A stretch of DNA of 39,083 nt from the NCBI GenBank assembly GCA_963579625.1, contig CAUZHN010000020.1, positions 1 to 39,083 of the forward strand. Direction: 5' to 3'. The notes under the pieces are model-generated. The model did no database searches. It was given only the letters and a program-made list of their open reading frames with translations, and was not told where the DNA came from. Every line of letters begins with the position of its first letter. The first letter of the stretch is position 1. Below are positions 16,138 to 24,612 of the stretch, piece by piece. The translations under genes and the position numbers were made by a program. Source of the stretch: JAAXGI01 sp963579625 (GTDB taxonomy: Bacteria > Gemmatimonadota > Gemmatimonadetes > Longimicrobiales > Gaopeijiaceae).

Positions 16138-17580
16138 ATGAATGTCCGAATCACAGCGGCGTGTCTAATTGGGCTGGCTATTGTTCTCGAAGGATGCGCC
16201 AGCGGCGGCGCGCCGCCTGGCATCCAGCCGCAGGCCCAATCTATCGCTGACGAAGACCTGCCTGCCTGGGTCCTGGATTTGCCGGAGGGTGAGCCGCCCC
16301 GCGATAACGATTACACAAACGAGGCAGCGCTCTTCTTGTTCCAGGTGGAGGGCCAAGAGCTTCCCGAAAGTGTTGAGAATCTCTACCGGCAGGTGCTCGA
16401 ATCCGCGCAAAGCGGGATTCAGTTGGATCCGACGAATGCTCAGTCTTATGTCCAGGCAGGGCAGGCTTACCTTGGGCTCGGAGACCATGCGGCAGCAGAT
16501 GAAATGTTCGACCAAGCGGAGGAGATCTACCCTCGCTCTCTCCTGGAGACAAACTTTTTCAGGGAGACGGAGTGGATTCAGATCTTCAACGGGGCGGTCG
16601 CCGCCATGACGGAGGATCTCTCCTCGGGTCTTGCCGCTATGGAGCTGGCCCACGTCATTTATCAGGGTCGCCCTGAGGCGATGATGCAGCTGGGAGGGAT
16701 GTACATGGAGGCTGGGCGGTCCGAAGAGGCTCTGGACGTATTCAACCAGGCGGAGGATTTAATCGAGGGTCCGATTGGTCAGCGAGAGGAGGACCCTCTG
16801 GTCCTTACAGCGCTTCAGGAGAGCCTAGAGATCGTGAGATTCAACCAAGCCCAGATCCTGTTTGAATTAGAGCGCTATCAGGAATCCGCGGAGGTGTATC
16901 AGGAACTTGTCGAAGAGGACCCCAACGACCTGATGGCGTACTCGAACCTCGGAGCCGCACTGGTTGCGGGGGGAGATGCAGACGGGGCCTCTGCTGTTTA
17001 TTCCGACTTGTTGGCACGCCCAGGGCTTAGTGTGACGGATTACAACACAATTGCGGTTGGAGCCTACAACGGTGACCTCTTTGTTCAGGCTGCCCAAGCG
17101 TTCGGGCGGGCATACGAAGCACTTCCCCAGAGCCGCGACTTCATCTTCAATCAGGTACAGTCTCTCTACTTGGCGGAGGCGTGGGACCAACTCCTTGAGG
17201 TAGCACCCCGGCTCATTGAGCTTGATACCCACAACCAAAACGGACGAAGATTCTTGGTTCAAGCGTTCGTCGGGTTGGACCGTATGCAGGAAGCGGCACC
17301 AATACTGGACGAAATGGAAGCGCTCCCTTTCGAGATTTCCGGGCTCCTGTTACAGCCTGTAGATGGGGGTTATGTGATTCCCGGCCTATTAACGAATCGG
17401 AACTCCGACGCTGGCTCGACCGCTGAAATTCGGTTTCGGGTCTACGACGGGGGCGGCCTGGAAATCGGATCCCAGGATGTGTCACTCATGCTGGGCGAAG
17501 TGGAACAGTCGGTGGAGTTCCAAGTCGACTTTCCGACGACCGCTGAGGTGATCGGATACCACTACGAAGTCCTTAATTGA
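16138..17580 (+). CDS. TPR-repeat lipoprotein
   Basis: A 480-residue predicted lipoprotein. ATG 16138 is chosen because CCAGGAGGAG sits just before it and the protein then begins with a classical signal peptide, 'MNVRITAACLIGLAIVLEGC', whose final Cys would be lipidated (the Glu two residues before it is atypical for a lipobox). Tetratricopeptide repeats follow: near residues 95-130 ('YVQAGQAYLGLGDHAAADEM'), 180-215 ('MMQLGGMYMEAGRSEEALDV') and 240-310 ('LFELERYQESAEVYQELV', 'AYSNLGAALVAGGDADGASA'). The last 90 residues look like a beta-sandwich. It probably scaffolds proteins at the periplasmic face of a membrane. The 165 bases before it hold no gene. The downstream tRNA gene starts 20 nt after the stop. 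Confidence 0.85.
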   Translation: MNVRITAACLIGLAIVLEGCASGGAPPGIQPQAQSIADEDLPAWVLDLPEGEPPRDNDYTNEAALFLFQVEGQELPESVENLYRQVLESAQSGIQLDPTNAQSYVQAGQAYLGLGDHAAADEMFDQAEEIYPRSLLETNFFRETEWIQIFNGAVAAMTEDLSSGLAAMELAHVIYQGRPEAMMQLGGMYMEAGRSEEALDVFNQAEDLIEGPIGQREEDPLVLTALQESLEIVRFNQAQILFELERYQESAEVYQELVEEDPNDLMAYSNLGAALVAGGDADGASAVYSDLLARPGLSVTDYNTIAVGAYNGDLFVQAAQAFGRAYEALPQSRDFIFNQVQSLYLAEAWDQLLEVAPRLIELDTHNQNGRRFLVQAFVGLDRMQEAAPILDEMEALPFEISGLLLQPVDGGYVIPGLLTNRNSDAGSTAEIRFRVYDGGGLEIGSQDVSLMLGEVEQSVEFQVDFPTTAEVIGYHYEVLN

Positions 17581-17600
17581 TCTAAGCGAGTCATGCAGGT

Positions 17601-17673
17601 GCGGGCGTAGCTCAGTTGGTAGAGCATCAGCTTCCCAAGCTGAGGGTCGCCGGTTCGAATCCGGTCGCCCGCT
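17601..17673 (+). tRNA. tRNA-Gly (anticodon CCC)
   Basis: A full cloverleaf can be drawn. The acceptor stem GCGGGCG pairs with CGCCCGC. The D-arm is GCTC/GAGC with AGTTGGTA, the anticodon stem TCAGC/GCTGA encloses loop TTCCCAA, and the T-arm is GCCGG-TTCGAAT-CCGGT. Anticodon CCC reads GGG (glycine), and the U discriminator fits tRNA-Gly. The 3' CCA is not encoded, so it must be added enzymatically. It is transcribed in the same direction as the genes on both sides. Confidence 0.97.
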
Positions 17674-17681
17674 CATAGGTA

Positions 17682-17725
17682 AAGCGAAAGCGGTGTCATG
17701 ACTTCACGTGGCACCGCTTTCGCTT
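17682..17725 (+). terminator. Strong hairpin after tRNA-Gly, terminator-like but without a T-run
   Basis: Perfect 14-base inverted repeat, arms 17682-17695 and 17712-17725, around a 16-nt loop. It begins nine bases after the tRNA. No U-tract follows (the next bases are acagg), so it may instead define a processing boundary for the tRNA 3' end or protect the downstream message. The ribosome site of the next gene begins right after it. Confidence 0.6.
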
Positions 17726-17747
17726 ACAGGAAGGAAGGTGAGTGAGA

Positions 17748-20165
17748 ATGTGTGCGAGTATTTGGCTCATCATTGCAGTTCTGAAAGGGGCACTGATTCT
17801 CGCTACCCGAGTTGAGGATCGCCAGCTCGAATCCGGTTGGCCAGACATGGCCAATCCCCTACGGATTCCCAGAGCGGTCACCCGCAGTGTAGTTATCCTC
17901 CCGCTTCTTCGGTGGAATTTAGTCTCCGGCGCGAAAGCGTTTGCCCTGGTCTGGTTGATCAGCGCTCCTACAACGGCCGAAGCGCAACTCACTTCTGCGA
18001 GGCCAGGTGAGTCCCCACACTTCGTGCCTCGGATCGAGGGAGAAATCACCCTGGACGGTAGAGCAGACGAGCCTTTTTGGAAGGCCATCGACCCCCTGCC
18101 GGTCTTCACACATATACCTACGTTTGGGGCCCCACCTACGGAGCGGACTGAATTTCGGATCGCCTACGATGCCGAGTACCTCTATTTTTCGTGCCAGGCG
18201 TATGACTCGGACCCCACCGGCATCCGTATGTTTTCTCTCGAGCGGGACGAAACGTCGTACAGAAGTGACTTTTGTGCGATCTACATTGACTCTCTCAATG
18301 ACGAAGAGAATGCACTTCAGTTCAAGACGAGCCCGTCGGGCAATCGTTCTGACTCCCAACGCACGAACGATGGGCAGCGGTCGGATAATAGCTGGGATGC
18401 CTTCTGGGATGCGGCAGTTTTCAGGGATGAGCACGGATGGTATGCCGAACTTCGGATCCCCTTTTCCAGCTTCCTCTTTCAGGCGATCGACGGACGGGTG
18501 ATCATGGGCGTGTCGATGCTTCGAAACATCTCACGCAAGAACGAGCGGCACATCCACCCGGCCATCTCGCCCGAGAGTTCGAACACTGCTCACACCCAGC
18601 CGTCCCGAATGCGTAAGATCGTACTCGAGGGGATGGGGGAACAGCGTAAACCGGGTTACCTGACACCGTATACCCTCGCTGGAGGAGGTTACAGCCATGG
18701 TCTAGACAGTCTGGGAACGAGATATGACCGTGCCAATGACCGGGTGGGAGAAGCTGGGCTAGACTTTCGGTACGGCCTCACTTCTAACCTCACCCTGCAC
18801 ATCACGGCAAACACTGACTTTGCCCAAGTGGAGGCTGACGACCAGCAGGTGAATCTCAGCCGGTTCTCCCTATTCTTCCCAGAGAAGCGGCGCTTCTTCC
18901 AGGAGCGAGCATCGAACTTCGAGTACTCGCTTGGAGGACAGGATCGACTCTTCCATTCCCGAACAGTAGGATTGGCTGGAGGGAGGCCGGTCCGAATTCT
19001 TGGAGGTGGCCGCATGGTAGGTCGGGTGGGAGAATGGGATGTCGGCATTCTGGACCTGCAGACCGCCGAGTCTGAGCTTCTTCCCTCGGAGAATATGGGA
19101 GCCGCACGCCTCCGGCGCCGTGTGCTAAACCCCAACTCCTACGTAGGGGGTATCCTTACGAGCCGGCTGGGTTCGGGTGGAGAGAAGAACATCGTATATG
19201 GTGCTGATGCGATCTTTCGACTTGTCGGCGATGAGTATCTCGTCCTCAATTGGGCCCAGAGTTTTGACGATCAGGAGCAGTCGTTTGCCCCGGGGAAGTT
19301 GATCAGGCCTTTAGAGCGCGGTCTAGTGCGGTTGAACTGGGAGCGCCGGGGGGTAGACGGGCTCACCTATGCCCTCGACCTGGCACGGGTAGGGGACACC
19401 TTCAATCCGGGGATGGGCTTTCTCCGCCGAAGGGATTATGCCAGGGGACAGGCCAACTTGGGTTATGGGTGGCGGCCGGGACCAGAAGCACGACTATTCA
19501 CTTACGCCCTCCAAATGGAGGGGGCAGTATTCCGTCGTAATAGCGATGGAACTATCGAGACGGTGGAAATCGGATCCACGGCCGTCTTACAGACATGGAG
19601 CCAGCAGCGACTAACCCTATCTGTTCCCTTTCGTTACGAGAATCTGGAGTCGTCGTTCTCCCTCCCGGAGGGCACCTCAGTTCCGGCGGGCACCTACAGC
19701 TTCGCCGCAGCTCTCCTTCGCTACTCGGGGCCGCCGGGAGACCGGGTTCGAACCACTGCCGCAGTCGAGGTGGGGCATTTCTTTGACGGACGGCAGGTTG
19801 CGGTGTCGGTTGGGCCGATCTGGGATCCGTCCGTGCATTTAAACCTCGCAGCAAACTACCGGCTTGACCGCGTGATCTTCCCCGATCGCAATGAGGACTT
19901 CACGGCTCACCTCATTCAGCTTCGGGCACAAGTAATGCTTTCAACTGAGACCTCTGCTATCGGATTTGTTCAGTACAGCAAGACCGATAATTCGATTATC
20001 GCAAACCTTCGTTTCCGCTTCAATCCCCGGGAAGGGAATGACTTTTACATCGTTTGGAACGAAGGCCTAGTTACTAGTCGGAACTCCTTCGATCCGGTGC
20101 GTCCTATGAGCGATGAGCGGACGATCCTAATAAAGTACTCCCACACCTTGCAGTTCGGAATCTAA
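17748..20165 (+). CDS. DUF5916 secreted/outer-membrane protein with CBM9-like domain
   Basis: A roughly 805-residue exported protein. After the N-terminal region, a family 9 carbohydrate-binding-like domain starts near residue 90 ('PRIEGEITLDGRADEPFW') and contains 'FRIAYDAEYLYFSCQAYD'. The rest (about residues 290-805) matches the DUF5916 pattern, including 'FFPEKRRFFQERASNFEY', and is rich in alternating beta strands to the C-terminus, suggesting an outer-membrane barrel. The start is ambiguous. GTG 17742 and ATG 17748 share an excellent AGGAAGGAAGG ribosome site but give an extra hydrophobic stretch plus a segment overlapping a tRNA relic. ATG 17847 gives a more usual signal peptide ending 'TTAEAQ', but its ribosome site is weak. 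Ligand and function are unknown; such genes are abundant in Bacteroidota and Gemmatimonadota. Confidence 0.82.
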   Translation: MCASIWLIIAVLKGALILATRVEDRQLESGWPDMANPLRIPRAVTRSVVILPLLRWNLVSGAKAFALVWLISAPTTAEAQLTSARPGESPHFVPRIEGEITLDGRADEPFWKAIDPLPVFTHIPTFGAPPTERTEFRIAYDAEYLYFSCQAYDSDPTGIRMFSLERDETSYRSDFCAIYIDSLNDEENALQFKTSPSGNRSDSQRTNDGQRSDNSWDAFWDAAVFRDEHGWYAELRIPFSSFLFQAIDGRVIMGVSMLRNISRKNERHIHPAISPESSNTAHTQPSRMRKIVLEGMGEQRKPGYLTPYTLAGGGYSHGLDSLGTRYDRANDRVGEAGLDFRYGLTSNLTLHITANTDFAQVEADDQQVNLSRFSLFFPEKRRFFQERASNFEYSLGGQDRLFHSRTVGLAGGRPVRILGGGRMVGRVGEWDVGILDLQTAESELLPSENMGAARLRRRVLNPNSYVGGILTSRLGSGGEKNIVYGADAIFRLVGDEYLVLNWAQSFDDQEQSFAPGKLIRPLERGLVRLNWERRGVDGLTYALDLARVGDTFNPGMGFLRRRDYARGQANLGYGWRPGPEARLFTYALQMEGAVFRRNSDGTIETVEIGSTAVLQTWSQQRLTLSVPFRYENLESSFSLPEGTSVPAGTYSFAAALLRYSGPPGDRVRTTAAVEVGHFFDGRQVAVSVGPIWDPSVHLNLAANYRLDRVIFPDRNEDFTAHLIQLRAQVMLSTETSAIGFVQYSKTDNSIIANLRFRFNPREGNDFYIVWNEGLVTSRNSFDPVRPMSDERTILIKYSHTLQFGI
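17800..17848 (+). pseudogene. Decayed partial copy of tRNA-Gly(CCC)
   Basis: This stretch aligns with 17627-17676 of the intact tRNA gene, from the anticodon arm through the T-arm to just past the 3' end. By hand I count 38 matches in 50 columns with one gap, including an unbroken TCGAATCCGGT over the T-loop and a conserved CCC. The T-stem is damaged and no acceptor or D-arm partner is found, so it cannot fold as a tRNA. It lies in the same orientation, about 170 bases downstream, and inside the open frame of the DUF5916 gene. Confidence 0.65.
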
Positions 20166-20256
20166 ACTGCTCGACGATCACTAAAATTACAAAAGATCTC
20201 GTTGAGTAGGGCTCTATAAGCCACTATGTTTTTTGGCTGTTCAAGGCCTTTCTCTC

Positions 20257-20272
20257 GCTGCTCCGGAGCAGC
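20257..20272. repeat. 16-bp perfect palindrome upstream of the DUF512 operon
   Basis: GCTGCTCC followed by its exact reverse complement, 55 bases before the DUF512 gene start. It could be an operator or a short hairpin in the leader. It has no T-run, so it is unlikely to be a terminator. The surrounding 160-base gap contains no other gene-like sequence. Confidence 0.4.
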
Positions 20273-20326
20273 CCATACCGGATCAGCTTCGGTTCATGCG
20301 GCACCTGAGCAGGAGGTATTTCTCTC

Positions 20327-21598
20327 GTGGTTCGTATCGCTGCAATAGAGTCGGGAAGCATTGCGGAGGAACTGCACCTAAGTATCGGCACTCGGATTGT
20401 GCGTATCAACGGCGAACGCGTCCGGGATGCAATCGATTTTACCTTCCTCCAGGCTGATGCTGAGCTAGAGATTCAGACGGTGGATCCGTATGGTGTCCGG
20501 ACGGTTCTTGAGATCTTACGGGAGCCGGGAGACTCTCTCGGGATTCTGCCCGAGCCCGATAAGATCAGGGAATGCGCGAACGAATGCGTGTTCTGCTTCA
20601 TTGACGGCAACCCTTCAGATGTTCGCTCTAGTTTGTGGGTTAGGGATGATGACTTCAGAATGTCATTCACATATGGAAGCTACGTCACCCTGACCAATCT
20701 TGGGCCCCGAGGACTCCAACGCCTGGTAGATCAACGGCTCTCGCCACTCTACGTGAGCGTACACGCAACAGAATCCGCGGTCCGCATCAGACTTCTGAAG
20801 AACGTGCGCGCCGGTCTTGTCATGGATCAACTCAGGTTTCTTACCGACCACGGTCTTGAGGTTCACACTCAGATTGTTCTCTGTCCCGGTTGGAACGACG
20901 GAGTCCACCTAGAGCGTACGATAAAGGACCTTTATGGGTTAGGCTCTGGAATCCGGACCCTTTCAGTGGTCCCGGTTGGCCTTACAAAATACAACGTGAA
21001 CCGTCCGGTACGACTACTGACCCAAGATGAGGCATCCGCCGCCATAGACTCAGTGGAGAAAGCTCGTGCCTCGTCCCTCAGAGAGAGGGGATATGGATGG
21101 TGTTATGCTGCGGACGAGCTGTTCCTGACCGCGGAAAGAGAGCTGCCGCCAGGGGAATACTACGACGACCTGGCGTTGACGGAAAACGGAGTTGGAGCAA
21201 TCCGGCATTTCCTCGATGGGTTTGAGCAAGGGATGGGCTGCCTTCCAGATCTCTCCCAAAATCGTATTCGGCTGTTCACGGGTCGATCGATGGAGCCCTT
21301 CCTTTCCGATCTTTCACCTCAGCTGGAGGGAGTCACTGGGGCGGAAGTCCAGGTGAGAAGCGTACGGAATCAGTTCTACGGCGATACGGTCACAGTTGCC
21401 GGGCTTCTGGGAGGCCGTGATCTGCTTGAGGCAGTGACCAACCCTTCCGATCAGGATCTGGTCATGATCCCCTCGGAGGCACTGAACCAGGATGAACTCT
21501 TCATCGATTCGGTCTCATTGGATGACTTCCGTCGGGAGCTCTTCCCAGCACGCGTGGTTCCTGGGTATGAGATCACCCAAGCCCTCAGTGCTTTGTGA
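20327..21598 (+). CDS. PDZ / radical SAM / DUF512 protein
   Basis: A 423-residue protein with three parts. A PDZ-like domain covers residues 1-65 ('IAAIESGSIAEELHLSIG', 'IVRINGERVRD'). A radical SAM-like region carries cysteines C83, C87 and C90 ('CANECVFCFI', the CxxxCxxC cluster that binds a 4Fe-4S centre), and the DUF512 domain follows from about residue 200. GTG 20327 is supported by an AGGAGG ribosome site about ten bases upstream. The stop overlaps der as GTGA. The run DUF512-der-plsY-gpsA recurs in distant bacteria, so a conserved role tied to ribosome assembly or membrane lipid synthesis is likely, but the reaction is unknown. The usual sequence 'FRMSFTYGSYVTLTN' after the cluster is intact. 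Confidence 0.92.
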   Translation: MVRIAAIESGSIAEELHLSIGTRIVRINGERVRDAIDFTFLQADAELEIQTVDPYGVRTVLEILREPGDSLGILPEPDKIRECANECVFCFIDGNPSDVRSSLWVRDDDFRMSFTYGSYVTLTNLGPRGLQRLVDQRLSPLYVSVHATESAVRIRLLKNVRAGLVMDQLRFLTDHGLEVHTQIVLCPGWNDGVHLERTIKDLYGLGSGIRTLSVVPVGLTKYNVNRPVRLLTQDEASAAIDSVEKARASSLRERGYGWCYAADELFLTAERELPPGEYYDDLALTENGVGAIRHFLDGFEQGMGCLPDLSQNRIRLFTGRSMEPFLSDLSPQLEGVTGAEVQVRSVRNQFYGDTVTVAGLLGGRDLLEAVTNPSDQDLVMIPSEALNQDELFIDSVSLDDFRRELFPARVVPGYEITQALSAL

Positions 21599-22932
21599 GT
21601 CGACGATTACCGGTGGTGGCTGTGGTGGGACGCCCTAATGTGGGAAAGTCCACCTTCTTCAATCGAGTACTTGGTCATCGAATGGCGATTGTGGACGACC
21701 ATCCTGGAGTTACCCGCGATCGAAACTTCGCTCCGGCTGACTGGGCGGGTAACGAGTTTTTTCTCGTAGACACTGGGGGAGTGATCGAGGGTAGCGATGA
21801 GCCTCTCGATGTCCTGGTTCGTAACCAGGCGTTAGCTGCGATCGAGGAGGCGGACCTGGTCCTGCTCATGGTCGACGGAAAGGCTGGGGTTCATCCCCTG
21901 GACGAGCGGCTATCTGACGTGGTGCGTGACTTTAGGCGCCCCATTATTGTGGTCGTGAATAAGGTGGACAACCTCCCTGCTGATCAGTCTCACCATGACT
22001 TCTGGCGCCTGGGACTCGGAGAACCTTTCCCAGTGAGCTCCCTCTCCGGGAAGGGTTCTGGAGACCTTCTTGACATTGTGGTGTCCAAAATTCCGGAGAC
22101 AGCCAGAGCCGAAGATGAGGCCGATCTTCGGATTGCGGTCTTGGGACGACCGAACGTGGGCAAGTCGTCGTTGGTAAATCGGCTGTTTGGAGAGGACCGG
22201 GTAATCGTGAGCGATGCTCCTGGCACAACCCGAGATCCTATCGACTCCTGGCTACAATACCATGGGCAGCGTCTGGTATTCGTGGATACGGCCGGACTTC
22301 GTCGGCACTCCCGCGTGCGAGGGTCGATTGAGTATTACTCTGTCCTTCGTACCCATCGGGTGATCCGAGAAGCCGATGTGTGTCTCGTTCTTGTGGATGC
22401 CTCCGAGGGTATTCACAATCAGGACCTGAAGATACTGGAAGCGGCTTGGGAGGCGGGGTGTGGCGTGCTGCTCGGGGTCAACAAGTGGGATCTGATGGAG
22501 AAGGACCACCGCTCCGCGTCGGAGTTCGAAGAAGTGATGCGCCAGCGAGCACCTTTTCTCCGGGGCGTTCCAGTCCTCTTCCTTTCCGCTTTGACCGGCC
22601 AGAGAGTGCGGAAGAGTTTGGACCTGCTATTGGAGGTCGCAGATGAGCGTCGAAAGAGGATCCTCACGCACGAAGTGAATGAAGTCTTGGAAGGATTGGT
22701 TCGGCGTCAGCCACCCCCCCACTCGCGTGGACGACAGGTGAAACTCCGCTACGGCACTCAGGGCGAGGTGGAGCCACCGACTTTCGTGATTTTCTCGAAC
22801 CTGCCTCGAGAGGTCCCGGAACATTACGTCCGCTTTCTCCAGAATGGGTTTCGAGCTGCCTGGGGGTTCAAAGGATCTCCGATCAGGGTTCGCTTGAGGG
22901 GATCCCATCCCGAACGAGGACGTGCCCCTTGA
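21595..22932 (+). CDS. der: Ribosome biogenesis GTPase Der (EngA)
   Basis: Der is an essential tandem GTPase that helps mature the 50S subunit. Two G domains are seen. Domain 1 has G1 'GRPNVGKSTFFN' near residue 11, G3 'VDTGGV' and G4 'NKVDN'. Domain 2 has 'GRPNVGKSSLVN' near residue 188, 'VDTAGLRR' and 'NKWDL'. The C-terminal KH-like domain contains 'EVEPPTFVIFSNLP'. Length 445 residues is normal. The start is GTG in a GTGA overlap with the DUF512 gene, and the end overlaps plsY as TTGA. This chain of overlaps implies that the four genes are translated in step. Confidence 0.98.
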   Translation: MSRRLPVVAVVGRPNVGKSTFFNRVLGHRMAIVDDHPGVTRDRNFAPADWAGNEFFLVDTGGVIEGSDEPLDVLVRNQALAAIEEADLVLLMVDGKAGVHPLDERLSDVVRDFRRPIIVVVNKVDNLPADQSHHDFWRLGLGEPFPVSSLSGKGSGDLLDIVVSKIPETARAEDEADLRIAVLGRPNVGKSSLVNRLFGEDRVIVSDAPGTTRDPIDSWLQYHGQRLVFVDTAGLRRHSRVRGSIEYYSVLRTHRVIREADVCLVLVDASEGIHNQDLKILEAAWEAGCGVLLGVNKWDLMEKDHRSASEFEEVMRQRAPFLRGVPVLFLSALTGQRVRKSLDLLLEVADERRKRILTHEVNEVLEGLVRRQPPPHSRGRQVKLRYGTQGEVEPPTFVIFSNLPREVPEHYVRFLQNGFRAAWGFKGSPIRVRLRGSHPERGRAP

Positions 22933-23540
22933 GAATCCAGCTTCTTCTCATCTTGATCTCTTATGTAGCAGGGGCAACACCCACATCGTACTGGGTAGCC
23001 CGTGGACTCTATGGTAGGGACCTGCGTAAGGAGGGAAGCGGGAACCTCGGAGCTACGAACACCTACCGAGTGCTCGGTTGGAAGGCAGCGGCCCCTGTCC
23101 TCGTCGTTGACATGCTAAAGGGATGGGCACCCGTGGTGCTCTTGCCTCTAATGACCTCGGAGACATCGTCTGAGTGGGCAATGGGCTACGGAGCCGCGGC
23201 GGTCGTGGGTCACATGTTCTCGTTCTGGGTTGGGTTCAGTGGAGGGAAGGGGGTCGCGACAAGCACGGGTGTCGTTTTCGCGCTATCTCCCTGGGCCGCG
23301 CTTATCGGACTTGGCGTCTGGCTGGCCACAGTGCTATCTACAGGATACGTCTCCTTGGGCTCTATCCTCGCGGCGGTCACTCTTCCGATCGCGGTTCTCC
23401 TGACGCCTCACGATGGAGGACAGTCCATACTGACTGCCACCGTCATGCTCGCAGCTTTCATCATCTACGCACACCGCGGGAATGTTCAACGCCTCATTCG
23501 AGGTGAAGAGCAGCGTTTTGGAAAAGGTGGCAAGAGATGA
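22929..23540 (+). CDS. plsY: Acyl-phosphate:glycerol-3-phosphate acyltransferase (PlsY)
   Basis: PlsY is an integral membrane enzyme that acylates glycerol-3-phosphate from acyl phosphate, starting phospholipid synthesis. The 203-residue protein has about seven hydrophobic helices and the three conserved loops: 'EGSGNLGATNTYRVLG', the 'GHMFSFWVGFSGGKGVAT' block and the later 'HRGNVQRLIRGEE'. The start is an uncommon TTG fixed by the TTGA overlap with der; the conserved N-terminus begins a few residues later, so an earlier start is not needed. It ends with an ATGA overlap with gpsA, which supplies its glycerol-3-phosphate substrate. Confidence 0.96.
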   Translation: MRIQLLLILISYVAGATPTSYWVARGLYGRDLRKEGSGNLGATNTYRVLGWKAAAPVLVVDMLKGWAPVVLLPLMTSETSSEWAMGYGAAAVVGHMFSFWVGFSGGKGVATSTGVVFALSPWAALIGLGVWLATVLSTGYVSLGSILAAVTLPIAVLLTPHDGGQSILTATVMLAAFIIYAHRGNVQRLIRGEEQRFGKGGKR

Positions 23541-24568
23541 CCGCGAAGGGCCACCTCGTCGATGCCGCCGTGGTCGGCGCAGGCAGCTGGGGGACTGCCC
23601 TTGCCCATCTACTGCACAGAAATGGGCATTGCGTGAGGCTGTGGAGCTACGAGGAAGATCTGGCTCGCTCCATCGAAGAATTGGGAGAGAATCAAAGCTA
23701 TCTGCCAGGCATCGCTTTTCCGCCTGAGATCCGAGTATCGAATCAGTTGGACGAGGTCGTGTCCGGCGCGGAACTGATCATCTCCGTGAGCCCAGCACAA
23801 TTCGTGGACCGGGTTATGAGGGAGGCCGCTCCGGCTGTGGACCCTGGCGCACTCGTGGTCAGTGCGTCCAAGGGGATTGAGATCCCGACGCTTAGGCGCA
23901 TGGACGAGGTCCTTGAAGAAATCTTTTCGCCTCATATGGCAAAGCGGCTGGTTGTTCTGTCCGGCCCGTCGTTCGCGTCCGAAGTCGCAGGAGGACAGCC
24001 AACGGCCATCGTTGCAGCAAGTGAATCCGCCGAGGCTCGCCTCGAAGTGCAGCGAGTGTTTCGATCTCCGACCTTTCGAGTGTATACCAATCCAGATGTG
24101 GTGGGAGTGGGACTCGGAGGAGCCCTCAAGAATGTGATCGCTCTTGCTTCGGGGGTTTGCGCTGGGCTGGATTTCGGGCACAATACTCAAGCTGCACTTC
24201 TCACCCGAGGACTCGCGGAGATTACCCGACTCGGGGTGGCAATGGGCGCTAAAACTTCCACCTTCTACGGCCTTGCAGGGATCGGAGATCTGGTCCTGAC
24301 CTGCACGGGGGAGCTCTCGCGGAACCGGATGGTCGGTACGCGGCTGGGCAGGGGCGAAAGCCTTGAGACTATACTCTCGGAGATGACGGCTGTGGTGGAG
24401 GGCGTCCGCACGACTTTTGCCGCACACGAACTGGCAAAGAGATTCGAGGTTGAGATGCCGATCGTCAGTCAGGTTTACGCTATTCTGAAAGAGGGGAAAG
24501 CCCCGCTGGATGCCGTTGGAGATCTCATGCTTCGAGATCCCAGGTCGGAGTCGGACAGTACGGTGTAA
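23537..24568 (+). CDS. gpsA: Glycerol-3-phosphate dehydrogenase, NAD(P)+ (GpsA)
   Basis: GpsA reduces dihydroxyacetone phosphate to sn-glycerol-3-phosphate for phospholipid synthesis. At 343 residues it matches the family. The dinucleotide-binding motif is 'VVGAGSWGTALA' near residue 13, then 'VSASKGIE', 'LSGPSFASEV', the catalytic-lysine segment 'GALKNVIALASGVCAGLDFG' near residue 195, and 'FYGLAGIGDLVLTC'. It starts with ATG overlapping the plsY stop. Its product feeds PlsY directly, so this gene pair is a metabolic unit. A 44-base gap with no clear terminator leads to the MerR gene. Confidence 0.98.
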   Translation: MTAKGHLVDAAVVGAGSWGTALAHLLHRNGHCVRLWSYEEDLARSIEELGENQSYLPGIAFPPEIRVSNQLDEVVSGAELIISVSPAQFVDRVMREAAPAVDPGALVVSASKGIEIPTLRRMDEVLEEIFSPHMAKRLVVLSGPSFASEVAGGQPTAIVAASESAEARLEVQRVFRSPTFRVYTNPDVVGVGLGGALKNVIALASGVCAGLDFGHNTQAALLTRGLAEITRLGVAMGAKTSTFYGLAGIGDLVLTCTGELSRNRMVGTRLGRGESLETILSEMTAVVEGVRTTFAAHELAKRFEVEMPIVSQVYAILKEGKAPLDAVGDLMLRDPRSESDSTV

Positions 24569-24612
24569 ATCAGTAGGTGAAGATACCTTAGCTCGGAAAA
24601 CAGAGAGGAGCC

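Noticed and set aside
23609..24427. 272-codon open frame antisense to gpsA
   Set aside because: It mirrors a fully conserved gpsA, has His/Ser-rich low-logic composition and no ribosome site; a typical shadow of GC-biased codons.
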